The position numbers and the translations under genes are program-made. From assembly GCF_001704415.2 (NCBI RefSeq), contig NC_030831.1, forward strand, positions 44,686,134 to 44,750,133: a stretch of DNA of 64,000 nt, written 5' to 3'. The DNA comes from Capra hircus. Lineage: Eukaryota; Chordata; Mammalia; Artiodactyla; Bovidae. Positions 21,501-33,442 of this stretch are shown in pieces (positions within the stretch are counted from its first letter, which is position 1; each line of letters begins with the position of its first letter). The notes below the pieces were generated by a model that did not search any database, had not been told where the DNA came from, and was given only the letters and a program-made list of their open reading frames with translations.

Positions 21501-22474
21501 AACAGTGACTCAGAATTTCTTAATATTCAGGTCAAGCACTGTTGATTTTCTAAACTGTTCCCAGTCCTAGCACTTCTCCTGTGTGGTGCCAGGGTTTGTG
21601 TTTCTTGCATAAGGTGTTGAGGTTGGTAACCTGCCAACCCTTTAACAGCCAAACCACTTTTTCAGCAGAAGTCCGTCATGTTCACCTGACATCAGCGGAA
21701 ACCTGTAGGTATTTCTATGGGTCAGCTGGGTCTGGGGACGCTTGAGTAGCTACCAGAGAGTATTCTTCCAAAACACAAAGCTGTCTATGGAGTAAGGCCC
21801 AGAAGATCAGGGAAGCTCTCAGGAGAGAACACACTGTAAAAGGTAAGGGCTGGTGTTTGCCTGCAGGGGTTGGGGTAAAAGACATCCTATGCAACCAGGA
21901 GTCATGACTTTGGGCTTCTGAAAACGCTTTCCTGTTGCAGTCTTGTCAGTTATGTTCAAAATGTTGCCCTCTTGTGTATAAAGGCAGTGGATTCTGTAGC
22001 TACCAGGGCCTGGGACCTTAGCATAGCTGTTTAAGAGTAGGTAGTAAAATATCTCCTCAGGACTGTACAGCAGCTGCCCAAATGGAATGAATGCTAATGG
22101 CTGATGTTACATTGGAGCTAAATATAGCTGGTGCTCCTGTTCATACGACTGCATCTGAGCCGGGGTGGGGGTGCTCCTCAGGGCACTAACTTCTTAGACT
22201 GTGTCTCGACAGATGCCGCTTGCAGACTCTGGCTTTCCCTCCTTCCCCTCCATCCTCTTCTTTCCAATTACTCTTGTCTTTTCCTCTTTCCTCTCTGACA
22301 CTCCAATCCCACCCTCACCATCCCCACGTACTTTTCTTGATAGTGAAGACAAGGAGTTAACTTTTTAGTTAACATTTAAAAAATTTCCTTATGTTTCTTT
22401 TTTTTCGGTTTTTCCTCCTTGCCTCTTTGCCTGATCTTTTTTCTCAGTCTTTATCTTTTTTATTTTTCTTTCTT
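21501..22474. other. Unassigned DNA, pyrimidine-rich at the end
   Basis: No exon is recognised. From 22225 to 22474 the + strand is strongly pyrimidine-rich (CTTCC/TTTC patches) and leads into a BovB. Confidence 0.35.
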
Positions 22475-22701
22475 TGTTGCTGCTCATTCGCTAAGTCCTG
22501 GTCCAGTCCAACTCTGTGACCCCATGGACTGCAGTATGGCAGGCCCCCCTGTCCTTCAGGATAGCCTGGAGTTTACTCAAATTCATGTCCATTGAGTCAG
22601 TGATGCTATCTAACCATCTCATTCTTTGTCACCCTCTTCTCTTTTTGCCTTCAATCTTGAGTTTTTCCCAGCATCAGGGTCTTTTCCCATGAGTCAGCTC
22701 T

Positions 22702-23906
22702 TCATATCAGGTTGCCAAAGTATTGGAACTTCAGCTTCAGCATCAATCCTTCCAATGGATATTCAGGGTTGATTTCCTTTAGGGTTGACTGGTTTGATCT
22801 CCTTGCAGTCCAAGGGACTCTCAAGAGTCTTCTCCAGCACCACGATTTGAAAGCATCAATTCTTTGGCACCCAGCCTTCTTTATGACAGAGAAGGCGATG
22901 GCACTCCACTCCAGTACTCTTGCCTGGCAAATCCCATGGATGGAGGAGCCTGGTAGGCTGCGGTCCATGGGGTCGCTAGGAGTCAGACACGTCTGAGCGA
23001 CTTCATTTTCACTTTTCACTTTCATGCACTAGAGAAGGAAATGGCAACCCACTCCAGTGTTCTTGCCTGGAGAATCCCAGGGACAGGGGACCTTGGTGGG
23101 CTTCTGTCTCTGGGGTCGCACAGAGTCGGACGTGACTGAAGTGACTTAGCAGCAGCTTTATGATCCAGCTCTCACATTTGTACGACTTGAAAACCACAGC
23201 TTTGACTATATGGACCTTTGTCGGCAAAGTGATGTCTCTGCTTTTTAATATGTTGTCTTGGTTTGTTATAGCTTTTCTTCTAAGAGCAAGTGTCTTTTAA
23301 TTTCGTGGCTGCACTCACTGTCTGCTGTTATTTTGGAGCCCAAGAAAATAAAATCTGTCACTGCTTCCACTTTATCCCCTTCTACTTGCCACGAAGTGAT
23401 CTTAGTTTTTTAAATGTTGCTGCTTAAAACTTTCACCCTCATTAAGTGGCTCTTTAGTTCCTCTTCACTTTCTGCCATTAGAGTGGTTTCATCTACATAT
23501 GTGAGGTTGTTGGTCTTTCTCCCAGCAGTCTTGATTCCACCTTGTGATCCATCCAGCCCCGCGTTTTGCATGAGATACTCTGAATAGAAGTTAAATAAGC
23601 AGGGTGACAATGTACACCTTTCCCAATTTTGAACCTGTTCGTTGTTCCATGTCTAGTTCTAACTGTTGGTTCTTGTCCTACATACTGGTTTCTCAGGAGA
23701 AGGGTAAGGTGGTCTGGTATTCCCATCTCTTTAAGAATTTCCTGCGGGTGGTTGTGATCATTACAGTCAAAGGCTTTAGTATAGTAAATGAAGCAGAAGT
23801 AGATTGTTTTTTTTAATTCTCTTGCTTTTTCTTTGATCCAGTGGATGTTGGCAATTTGATTTCTGGTTTCCGGTTTCTCTACCTTTTCTAAATCCAGCTT
23901 GTACAT
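22702..23906 (-). pseudogene. BovB ORF2 reverse transcriptase remnant
   Basis: Broken frames on the - strand preserve RTE-family reverse transcriptase pieces. Frame 23493-23906 holds 'YTKAFDCNDHN' (RT motif A) and 'GIPDHLTLLLRNQYVGQ'. A shifted frame, 23410-23610, holds the palm motif as 'YVDETTLMAESEEELKSHL', where the catalytic YxDD is altered to YVDE. The C-terminal part near 22702-22880 reads 'RIDAFKSWCWRRLLRVPW'. In active elements this enzyme copies element RNA at a nicked target. This copy is interrupted by a Bov-A2, lacks its endonuclease domain and cannot be functional. Confidence 0.85.
22879..23163 (+). mobile_element. Bov-A2 SINE nested in BovB, 8-bp TSD
   Basis: A dimeric Bov-A2 (22887-23155) with both monomers and a short AGCAGC tail. 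Flanks 'ctttatga' at 22879-22886 and 23156-23163 are duplicated BovB sequence. It is inserted opposite to the BovB orientation and is therefore younger than the BovB. Confidence 0.9.
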
Positions 23907-23990
23907 CTGGAAGTTCTCAGTTCATCTACTGTTGAAGCCTAGTTTAAAGGGTTTTGAGCATAACCTTGTGAGCCGGTGAAAGGAGTACAG

Positions 23991-24379
23991 TTTTATGGTA
24001 GACCTCAGCTGATTGCTGTCTCCACATTCTGCCCAGAGAACTGAGGTTTGAGGACAACTAACACAAGAAATTACCCCTCTCCAGGGATTTTAAAGTATAG
24101 GAAGGCTTTGAAATTAAAAATCCCCCAAGACCTCAAGGAATGAAATAACGCACTAATTAGGAGTATTTTCGGCATACTACAAGTTGACGTTGGAAACTTG
24201 GGACGAGGAACCTGTTTGTGCTTGAGGGATTGGCTTGTTTTGTCTAACAGCTGCTAGGCACTATGGGGATGACTGTGGATCTATGTGTGTGCGTGTGCAC
24301 AGAGGTAGTGTGTGGGTGTGTGTATGTGGGGTGCAAGCTTGCATGGGTTCTTCCTCCTCCTCTTCCCTGTCTCACAACC
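23991..24379. other. Unassigned DNA with GT-rich patch
   Basis: No exon is recognised. An imperfect GT-rich tract lies at 24283-24331. Confidence 0.4.
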
Positions 24380-24590
24380 TACCAGTTCCTCAGTTCCTTA
24401 GTCAAGTCCACCCTCCTCCCCTTCAGAAAGTCATTTTGGACTTCTTGAGAGGTGCCCCAACCCTGGACATACCCTTTTTTAAACTTTTGTTATATCCTGC
24501 TGTTCTTACCACTTGGTATGTATTTACAAGGTCTGTTGAACTCTTCTTAATTTCAGGTATTTCCTTTCTCATCTGAGCCAGACTAAAGGT
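24380..24590 (+). repeat. L2-like fragment
   Basis: 'tcagttccttagtcaagtcc' with 'ttttggacttcttgagaggt' and 'ttaccacttggtatgtattt' resembles a decayed L2 3' region. Confidence 0.4.
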
Positions 24591-25374
24591 ATGAACTGTC
24601 TTCTGGGTTTCCCTATTGCCTCAGCAAGGCCCCGAGTTCAGCTCTGATACTGTAGGATTAGAACATCTAGGGTTTGGAAGTCCAAAAGAGACTGACTGTC
24701 TCAGCTAGTTCATTCAACAAGTGAGATAATGGAACACTTATTCCACTTGTTCAGGTCAATCAGCTAAGGCAGCCTGTCATGGAGGGGAAGCAATTTCTCC
24801 AGCCTCATTCCTCTACACTAAATTTTAAGTGTCTGAGCTGGATATCAGAACAAAAGGCTGGAAGGTCCTCCATGCTCTGCCTGAGATTGCTGAGGAGTCT
24901 CGAAGTCATGCTTCAGACCTTCCATTCCTCTTTGCCCCATTACACACTTCTTGACATTTCCATTATTCTAAAGTATCGTATATGTGCACATATCCACAAA
25001 GGCAGAAGGTGAAGTGAGGGAAATGCCGCATTAGGGAACAAGAAGAAAAATTAAAATGTGAAAGGAAAACTGATCACCTGTGAGAAAAGCGAGATCCTCA
25101 TTCATTGTTTTAAATTATTTTCCCTTATGGATACCTTTCAAATACTGCTGTTGTTTTTTTGTTAAAGCCTGTGAATCTGTCTTCTGCCATTGGTATTCTC
25201 TAGCAAGAATGATCACAAAAGCTTGTCCCTTGCTAATGCATCATGTCTGAGTCTTCCATGTAACACTGTCTCCTTCTGCTTTCTTTTGGGGAAAGGTTAA
25301 TTCTAAGTTCTGTCTCTCCCTATCTCTCTGATATCACTGATAACACAGTGATCTGTGTATCTGTCTACATGCAC
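24591..25374. other. Unassigned DNA
   Basis: No repeat or exon is recognised. Confidence 0.35.
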
Positions 25375-25520
25375 TCATGCTGAGTCATTTTGGTCCTGTC
25401 CAACTCTTTGTGACACTATGGACTGTAGCCAGCCAGCCTCCTCTGTTCATGGGATTCTCAAGGCAAGAATACTAGAGTAAGAACCCTTGTCTCTTACATC
25501 TCCTGCTTTGGCAGGCAGTT
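25375..25520 (-). repeat. Bov-tA SINE, antisense, internally deleted
   Basis: 'gtcctgtccaactctttgtg', 'gggattctcaaggcaagaat' and a final 'gctttggcaggcag' match antisense Bov-tA. About 70 bases are missing, including part of the B-box region and the tRNA head. Confidence 0.75.
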
Positions 25521-27049
25521 TTTGGTTTTTTTCCTGCTACTAGTACCATCATCTATCTAAAGGTATTTATATCTCAGTGTGTTGGAAATTTCTCACCTAT
25601 GTGACTACTAGTAACACTTAAACTCTAAACATGCTTAAGACAAGTTGATGTCACCCGACTGAGTTTTAGTTTTCCACCATACATTTGTGCTCATGACAGG
25701 AAGCTTCTCTTCTGGTTGTGGTGCCGTAACGCAGTACCTTATGGTAGGAAGACCCAGTTTCCTTCCTCTTTGCCACCTCAGCCATGTCTTCCCATCTTTT
25801 GGTGTCTAACTCCTATTTGCACTTTACTCAGCTCAAACTGACAGCTTCCATCTGGGAATTCCATTACCACTCACAGTAAGCCCTGGGCAACCGGTGTGCA
25901 ACCGGGCACACAACTGCTTCAAGTGTGTCAGTTTTCACTTTCTAACTATACTGTGAGCTCTGTAAGGCAAGGGCAGGAATCTTGTATTTTTTCTGTGACA
26001 ACAGTTTTGCATAATCATCTTGGCAATATAATGCAAGCTGAGGCTGTTGGAGACTCAGGGCACCGGGGACTGTATATATTAAAAGCACATGTTATAGATT
26101 TTACGTGTAGTTCTTTCTTGATTGTACACTTACACTGTAGAATTAAATTTTATGTCCACCAGTTCTATTTTTCCATCTTAAGAGTTTATTTTTTGTTGTT
26201 TTCTGTTACGATGCTAGTAGCTACTCCACCAAGGAGCATTTAAATTTGTTTTACCCAATTTAGAACCATGGAATCTTTTCTATCTTATCTTAAATTATCC
26301 ATGCACCATCATAGAGACATTTCCATTCATATTTGGTGACTTTATTTTGTTTCATTTTGTTTTTGTTTTCAGATGTTTCAAGCCAAGAGTACTTGGCAGT
26401 TTTGCTTTAACTTTGAAAGCCAAAGAAACCCCTAAATGATAGTAACATAGGATCCCCTGGGCCAGTCAACATTTTATCATTGTGAATTTATTTGCTGAAG
26501 GCCCTTTATGCCTCTTTGCTTAATTTTTCAATTATTCCTGATACTGGGGAACTAGTAGAATCATTCATTTGTAAAGGATTTATACTGCTAATTTAGACTG
26601 TCTTGCATAGTACTTCCGCTGGAACCCAATACTCTCTGGGACCTCAAGGGTGCTTGTACCAGAAGGCATGAGGTCAGGCCAGCCCCTCAAAAGGTGACAC
26701 TAAAGAACTATTATTGTTATTATTATTTCTTCTCATTGAGTTATCTTCACAATATTAAGTTGTTTTCCATATTTTTTGTGTGTATGGATGTAACCAATTT
26801 TGGCAGCAACAAATGTTATTTTTGACTCTTCCCTGAATTATCTTGACCTTCTGATTACAGAAAGAAGAAATGAGTCCTTTGGGATATATGTGGAAGAAAT
26901 CCAAGAGTAAGACATAGAATACATATCTTTTTGGCCTCTGCCTCTCTGTCTCTGCTGAAACTCAGACCCTCTTCAGCGGTCACCTTTTTATTTGGCACTC
27001 ATCAGAGATACAGGAAATATATACTTGGAAGCTGAAGGAAATAAGTTTA
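25521..27049. other. Unassigned AT-rich DNA
   Basis: About 1.5 kb without recognised exon or clear repeat. An L2/MIR-like patch may lie near 25935-26010 ('tgtgagctctgtaaggcaag'). A (TTA)n-like patch occurs at 26711-26729. The 115-codon frame 25896-26243 has no domain. Confidence 0.35.
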
Positions 27050-27345
27050 CTCAGGAGTTTGAGGCAAAGCCCAAGGTGATTAGACATTCGGGTTGAATCT
27101 TGAAGGACAAATAGGATTTGGCTACTTTAAAAGGGTATTCCAGTTAGGGTATGATGCTATAGAGAATGGCCACTCTGGAGGAAGTGACAAGCTAAACAGT
27201 GGTGGTTGGGTCTTGATGTTGAAGAGTGAAAAGAGCAAGCCAAGAAATTTGGTCTTCATCCTCAGAACAAATAGAAGCCATGAGAGCTTAGGAATAAGGC
27301 AGTGGGATCTTCATATGTGCCCCTTACCAAGCTGTTTCCAGTGTC
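27050..27345 (-). repeat. L2 LINE, antisense
   Basis: 'gaatcttgaaggacaaatag', 'gggtattccagttagggtat' and 'tttggtcttcatcctcagaa' followed by 'gaagccatgagagctta' are landmarks of antisense L2. The 93-codon frame 27093-27374 runs through it. Confidence 0.6.
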
Positions 27346-27356
27346 AGAATGGCGAC

Positions 27357-27631
27357 TGCTGCTGCTGCTGCTGAGTCGCTTCAGTCGTGTCCGACTCTGT
27401 GTGACCCCATAGACGCAGCCCACCAGGCTCCCCCGTCCCTGGGATTCTCCAGGCAAGAACACTGGAGTGGGCTGCCATTTCCTTCTCCAATGCATGAAGG
27501 TGAAAAGAGAAAGTGAAGTCGCTCCATCATGTCTGACTCTTAGCGACCCCATGGACTGCAGCCTACCAGGCTCCTCCGTCCATGGGATTTTCCAGGCAAA
27601 AGTACTGGAGTGGGATACCATTGCCTTCTCC
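27357..27631 (-). mobile_element. Bov-A2 dimeric SINE, antisense
   Basis: It begins with the reverse of the AGC tail ('gctgctgctgctgagtcgct') and contains both monomers, ending at 'attgccttctcc'. It follows an L2 directly. A TSD is not obvious. Confidence 0.9.
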
Positions 27632-27659
27632 GAGACTAGAAGGTATTAAAAACCTACCA

Positions 27660-27850
27660 ATCCTCTGGAGGCTCTTTTGGTTCCACCCACTGCTCCCTCT
27701 CTATACTTGGGGTCTAGAGATAGTAATGTCTTCTCTACGAACCACTCCTCATTCTTCCCATACATCCATTCATACCATTGTAAATTAACTCTCCTTAACT
27801 ATCTTGATTTTAGTGTGGTCAGCTGTTTCAAGACCTTGGCTGATACACCC
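27660..27850 (+). repeat. L1ME-like 3' end
   Basis: 'ccacccactgctccctctct', 'aaattaactctccttaacta' and 'agctgtttcaagaccttggc' resemble the 3' UTR of old L1M elements. Low certainty. Confidence 0.4.
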
Positions 27851-28515
27851 TCCTTCACACTTCCTTATAATTATTTGTTTCTATGCTTGTCTCCCCACTA
27901 GCCTGTGAGCAGTCAAAATGCAGAGTGTGTCCATTTTCCATTCATTTTCCTTTCTTTTTTATTGAAATATAGTTGTCATACAATACTATGTTAGTTTCAG
28001 GGATGCAGCCTAGTGATTCAACATTTAAATAAATTACAAATGATCTCCACATTGTCTAGTAACCATCTATCTCCATATGGAGTTATTACAGTATTATTGA
28101 CCATATCCTGTATGCTGTACATTACATCATCCTGTGACTTATTTTAGAACTGGAAGTTTGTACTAAGATAGTTTCATTCATGTATCTCACCCATCCTCCA
28201 CTCTGCTTCCCTCTGTATCTATGAGTCTGTTTTGTTCTATTTTGTTTGGTTGTTTGTGTTTTAGGTTTCACATATGAATGAGATCATATGGGATTTGTGG
28301 TATTTGTCTTTGTCTGACTTATTTTACTTGGGTTAATGCACTCTAGATCCATCCATGCTATTGCAAATGGCAAGAGTTCATTCCTTTTTAATGGCTGAGT
28401 AGTATTTCATTGTTTGTATATATATCACATCTTCTCTATCCATTCATCTATTGATGGGCACTGGGGCTGCTTCCGTATCTTGGCTATTGTGGATAATGCT
28501 GCAGTGAACAAGGAG

Positions 28516-29284
28516 GCATATTTGTTGTTGTTGTTCAGTCGCTAAGTCATGTCCAACTCTTTGTGACCCTATGAGCTGTAGCACTCCAGGCTTACCTGTC
28601 CTTCACTATCTCCCAGAGTTTGTTCAAACTCGTGTCCATTGAGTCAGTGGTACTGTCTAACCATCTCATCCTCTGTCACCCTCTTCTCCTTTTGTCTTCA
28701 GTCTTTCTTAGTGTCAGGGTCTTTTCCAGTGAGTTGGCTCTTCACTCATCAGGTAGCCAAAGTAATGGAGCTTCAGCTTCACAGTAGTCCTTCCAGTGAA
28801 TATTCATGGTTGATTTCCTTTAAGATTGACTGGTTTGAACTCCTTGCTCCCAGGGACTCTCAAGAGTCTGCTCCAGCACTATAATTCAAAAGAATCGATT
28901 CCTTGGTGCTCAGCCTTCTTTATGGTCCAACTCTCACATTTGTACATGACTACTGGTGAAATCAGTAAAAGGTCCATATAGTTTGGACTATATGGTCCTT
29001 TGTTGGCAAAGTGATGTCTCTGGTTTTTAATATGATGCCTAGGGTTGTCATAGCTTTAATTCCATGGCTGCAGTCAGTGATTTTGGAGCCCAAGAAAATT
29101 ACATCTGCCACTGCTTTCACTATCCCCTTCTATTTGTCGTGAAGTGATGGGACTGGAGGCCATGATCTTTGTTTCTTGAATATTGAGTTTTAAGCCAGTG
29201 TTTCCACTCTCCTCCTTCACCCTCATCAAGAGGCTGTTTAGTTCCTCTTCATTTTCTGCCCTTAGAGTGGTATCATTTGCATAT
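28516..29284 (-). mobile_element. BovB LINE nested in L1
   Basis: An antisense BovB 3' portion of about 760 bp, starting with the reverse of the AAC-rich tail ('tttgttgttgttgttcagtc'). It continues through the ORF C-terminus to the reverse transcriptase palm region. 'gcatat' occurs at both edges (28516-28521 and 29279-29284) and may be a short TSD, although the right edge is ambiguous because BovB itself has this string. Confidence 0.8.
29074..29284 (-). pseudogene. BovB reverse transcriptase remnant
   Basis: The - strand frame contains 'RYANDTTLRAENEEELNSLL' followed by 'GLKLNIQETKIMASSPITS', the RTE reverse transcriptase palm and thumb-side region. The catalytic YADD appears as YAND, so the second metal-binding aspartate pair is broken, and the rest of the enzyme is missing or frameshifted. 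It is a dead fragment inside an L1. The open frame continues past the BovB edge into L1 sequence. Confidence 0.8.
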
Positions 29285-29474
29285 CTGGGGTAAATACCCA
29301 GAAGTGAAATTGCTAGTTTGTGTGATATTCTAGTCTTTGATTTTTGAGGATTCTCCATTCTTTTTTTCTATAATGGCTACACCTATGTACATTCCCACCA
29401 ACAGCATGAAGGTTCCCTTTTCTCCACATCCTCACCAACACTTGTTATTTATTGTTCTTATGTCACCCATTTTC

Positions 29475-31224
29475 AAGTCTTTACTAGTTCAGCTAAAATT
29501 TGCCATTTGCCAATTAAGTTTTATTTGAGGCGGTGATTTCAAGTCAAGAAAGGTCAGAGTTAACCAGGGTAGCTCAGGAGGACTTCAGAGGGGAGACTGA
29601 CAAGCATCTGCTGGTTGGGATCTATGAAGAGAAACAGCGTCATTCTAGGAAGAGTGGAAGAGCGTGGCTTAATAGGAAAGCAGGAGACACTTGCAGGGGC
29701 CACAGGGTTCATCTCTCGTGGGACACAGGTGGGTCATGTGGAGAAGCAGTGGGAAGTACATTTCGGAAAACCTACTTCCGGTCTAGAATTGTTTCACTTT
29801 CTAATTACATTTGACTCTAGCTAATCTTAGCATGATTTTGCTGACCCTTGAGCATTCATTGTAGTAAGGTAAGGAAAGAAGTTTCAGAAACTAACCTAAG
29901 CAGAAACATTTTCAAAACAAACAAACAAAAATTGCCATCAACCAACTTTTTTGAGTAATCATGGGTTATTACAAATCTTTAGTTTCCCCATTGTAATCAC
30001 CAGCAGGATGTGCAGTCTCTGCTAAGTAGGATTAGGTGACCTGCAGTGGGATGTAAAAGCTAATGGTGCGGATTGCTTCTCTGTTTTAGCTTTTGGAAGC
30101 AGAATCCTAAAAGACAATTTTTTGGCATGAATATTTTCACTTTCCCCGGTGAAAATATTGTGCTTTTCTATTGAGATACTAGAAGGTTCAGATGGGAGCA
30201 ATAGGGAAGATGGAGCAGGTGTGTGAGGAACTAGATTTTTTGAAGGAGTATGTAAGAAACAGCTGGATAAATCTGGGTAATATGACTTTCAAAACTACAA
30301 TTAGATAATCCTAAAAACAAATTTCTCTTCATTCTCATATAAGGGCAACTCTGTGAAAACTTGAAAATTAAAAAAATGAATTCTGTAAGTATGTATAATC
30401 TCTGATCTCTTAGTCTGGACTTACATGTCCTAGGGAAGTATGGTGGTGTGTGTGTGTGTGATTCCTGATCTCAGACTTTAAAAAGAAAACTAATATGCCA
30501 TCCAGAAAGACTCTTTGAAACTGTCTTAGGAAATGGATGTAAGGGGATCTGTCCCATACAGACTAGGTCTAGGGGTTACTCATGGCCTTTAGCATCTTGC
30601 TGGATCTATGGACGACTCTCTGTCAAACAACTTTTCTTGATGAAGTCTCATATACAGATAATATTGTTGCTTTAAACAAAAGCTTTGTCTCTCATTACCC
30701 ACATGTCCAAAAGTGGGGGGTGTGTTGAGTGGAGAAAATTCCAGCCCAAGTGTTAGGAGGTGTGATTCATGAACGATCTGTCTAAAGTGGACAGGAGAGT
30801 GAGTCTCTGGAGCCTGGGGGTGGTCAGTGAATTATAAGCAGCTTATAAAATAGAAACACTCAGAATAATCCTTTTCAGGAAAGAATCTTAATGCAGAAAG
30901 TGGGAGCCTCTATACCTTCTCAGAAGAGCCATTGCTGGGACTGACCCACTCTCTGGGCTCCCATCTGCCCTGCGAAGGGGAAATTGTCTTTAGAGCCTCC
31001 CTGCATGGGTTATTTTCTTCCCCATTGGACAGGTCCCATGGCTTTAATGGATGTTATCTCACTACATTTGTTGAAAAGAAAAGCAGCAGGAGAGTTCTTA
31101 TCCATGGTGCCCTTTCTTCATTTTACAAAATATCCCCACCTTCCCTCTCCTCCCAACACATACTCAGTCTGCTTTATTTTCCTGTGTGAGGCCTCTGAAA
31201 TAGGCAGCAAAGGGTAAGGGGAAA
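29475..31224. other. Unassigned DNA
   Basis: About 1.75 kb with no exon or repeat I can name. A short GT run lies at 30448-30462. Two overlapping frames at 29533-29824 and frames at 30932-31217 have no domain. Confidence 0.35.
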
Positions 31225-31370
31225 AAATCAATATTTGAGAGTCAATAGAACTGAGTCTGAGTCCCGTTCTACCTGGTGAGCATTCACCTCTGTGAGCCTT
31301 CATGTAAAGTGAAGATCATGACCTAGACAATGTCTGAGGCACCTTCTAAGTTCGAAAATTACGCAGTTTT
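31225..31370 (+). repeat. MIR SINE fragment
   Basis: 'actgagtctgagtcccgttc' followed by 'cctctgtgagccttcatgta' and 'aagtgaagatcatgacctag' is the MIR core with its tRNA-side segment. Confidence 0.5.
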
Positions 31371-31994
31371 CAGGGAAGGAAATGGAAAGTGTTTTCCAAC
31401 CTCTTTATAAAGATGGAAAGAGGATAACTTTATAATATTGGGTTGAAAGAAATGTGCCCGTCTTCATGGTTTCCTGGCATCCATTCACAATTAGATTTAA
31501 GCACATTTCAAGTAGAAAAACCCCTAAAGAAACTGAGTCACATGTGAGATATTAATTCTCAAAGCTTTCCTGACGATCACTTTCACAGCTGAGTGAATGA
31601 CATTTGATTTCTGGGTTGGAAACCTTAATTGTAATATCTTTTGCTTCCTAACATATCATGCCCACTTGGGTTTGTGAAACAGTTTTATAGAACTTTCAAG
31701 CTTTAGTACTTGATGTAATTTTGCAGGTAAGATCACTGTGTTGAGGGAATGAGGAAAAGAGAAGTTGAAATGGAAGCCCACAGTTCTTGATTTTCTTGCT
31801 CAGAAATATGAAGAAGAATTTTTAAAGCCTGAAGGGATGCTGAATAGCAGCCTAAATCTAGGGAGAGGCTTCAGGTAGTCAGTGCCTTTGAATGTCATGC
31901 AAAATTGTATTGAGCTGTGAGTATGTGCATTTTCTAGGGAGAGCTATGTGAATTTCAGAAGATTCTGAGAGGGATCCAGGACCCAGCAAAGGCC
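31371..31994. other. Unassigned DNA
   Basis: Nothing recognised. Confidence 0.35.
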
Positions 31995-32085
31995 CACCTT
32001 CCTTATTTTGTATTAGAGAGCTGCATAGAAAGCTGAAACCCCAAGAGGGAAAGTGCCAGAGAGCTTAGAGCCAGGACTTGAACCC
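31995..32085 (-). repeat. MIR-like fragment, antisense
   Basis: 'agagccaggacttgaaccca' preceded by 'gaaaccccaagagggaaagt' matches antisense MIR. Confidence 0.5.
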
Positions 32086-33442
32086 AGATTTTTTTGCTTG
32101 TTCCTTTTAAGTATTTTGTAGACAACTTTAGACCAGATCTTAAATTTGCAATTCTTTGAAAATACGGTTCTTTATGTTGCTTTATATTTCTTTTGTCTCT
32201 TTACATTTAGTTGTAAAGAGACAAAACCATTCTAGCAAGAGATTTTCCAGGCTGCAACCCTGCCTCATGCACCTGTCTAGCTCCATCCCCCTTTGAGCAT
32301 TCCACCAGGCTGAGATGTTTCAATAAATACGCACATGCTTGCATACATCTGTGTTCACACATACATGTGCCCATATGCACACGCACTATATAATTCGCGG
32401 ATGTCCTTGTGGCACTACCTCACACGCTCTGTAAAAGGAAGGCGATACCAATAAAAATGGTGAAATATTTGTTCTGGCTGAAAAAACACGGTCATGGGTT
32501 TCCTGTAGGGCTGACTGTTATCTTCCCTCTTCCTTAGTACAGTCATGTGGACTGACTGAACTCTGCCCACCTGAGTATGGAGGACTTCTTACCAGGTAGA
32601 ACTTGCAATTTTGAAATACAGTGTTTACCGTGACTGTTGAAGATACCCACAGATCTGAGGAAATATGAGGGCAAAAGGTCATTTTATTTAAAGGTGCCAT
32701 CAAACCTTTGTATTGACAAATGAATGTCTGCCTTTGTTTTTCTTTCCTCTCCCATTGGGAAGATTAAAACTATACCTCAGCACATGCCACCACGTGGAGG
32801 TACCAATGTATTGTGACTAGTGTCTACAAGAGGCCTCCACCCACCGTCTGTCAGTGGGGTTCCCAACAAGGATGGGGATTCTTAGGGCAGCTGGCCCAAG
32901 TGCTGGCATAGTCATTGAGCCTGTCGTCTTTTTCATGTTCCTACAGACAGCTGTTTTGAGCAGGAAAACCCACTGTTTCACTGGAGAATAACCATGTGAT
33001 CTTGTTCCCTATAGAAATGAGCTCCAGCAGGCCCAGGTATATTGGACTGGTGGCCGAGCCGCTGCCCCATCACCAGTCTCAGGGCTCATGGAGTTTAGAA
33101 CTATGCGAGGCACAGAGAGCGCAGTGCAGTGTTGCCCTGTAGCTCATGGGAGGAAACCTCTGCATAAGCCTCTATAGTCATCCCTCTTTGCCTCTGTCCT
33201 TCAGCTTCTCTTTTCCCATGGCATACACAGTACACATTTGCAAGAGGTTATGCCATGTGCCACATTTGATAGTGGTCTCATTCCTAAAAATACTTGAATA
33301 AATTCATTTTTTTCAAATTCTTTAATTTTTATTGGTATACAAAGGCTCTGAATATCTGTGATTTGATTAGCATCCTATTTGGTTTTTAATGCTTCCTAAT
33401 TTCTATACAAAATAGCTGAGCAAGAGGAAATGGTCTCTCAAG
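32086..33442. other. Unassigned DNA with CA/CAT-rich patch
   Basis: No exon is recognised. An alternating purine-pyrimidine, ACA/CAT-rich patch lies at 32328-32390. Confidence 0.35.

Larger units (their letters stand above)
22475..23990 (-). mobile_element. BovB (RTE) LINE, 3' half, antisense
   Basis: An antisense BovB of about 1.25 kb, after removing a nested Bov-A2 at 22887-23155. The 3' end lies at the left ('tgctcattcgctaagtcctg'). It continues through the ORF C-terminus, the reverse transcriptase fingers/palm region and stops near 23990. The 5' half is missing. Frameshifts and substitutions break the frame, so the copy is dead. Confidence 0.9.
27939..29466 (-). mobile_element. L1 LINE, antisense, split by a BovB
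   Basis: The left part (to about 28521) is L1 3' UTR and ORF2 end: 'attgaaatatagttgtcata', 'ttccttttaatggctgagta' and 'attgtggataatgctgcagt'. The right part resumes near 29285 with 'gtaaatacccagaagtgaaa' and continues to 'tcctcaccaacacttgttat'. A possible short TSD is 'ccattttc' at 27931-27938 and 29467-29474. The copy is older and more diverged than the L1 at 2.8 kb. Confidence 0.8.

Noticed and set aside
22702..23906. Functional reverse transcriptase gene
   Set aside because: The frame is broken by shifts, an altered catalytic motif and a nested SINE, and the 5' half is missing.
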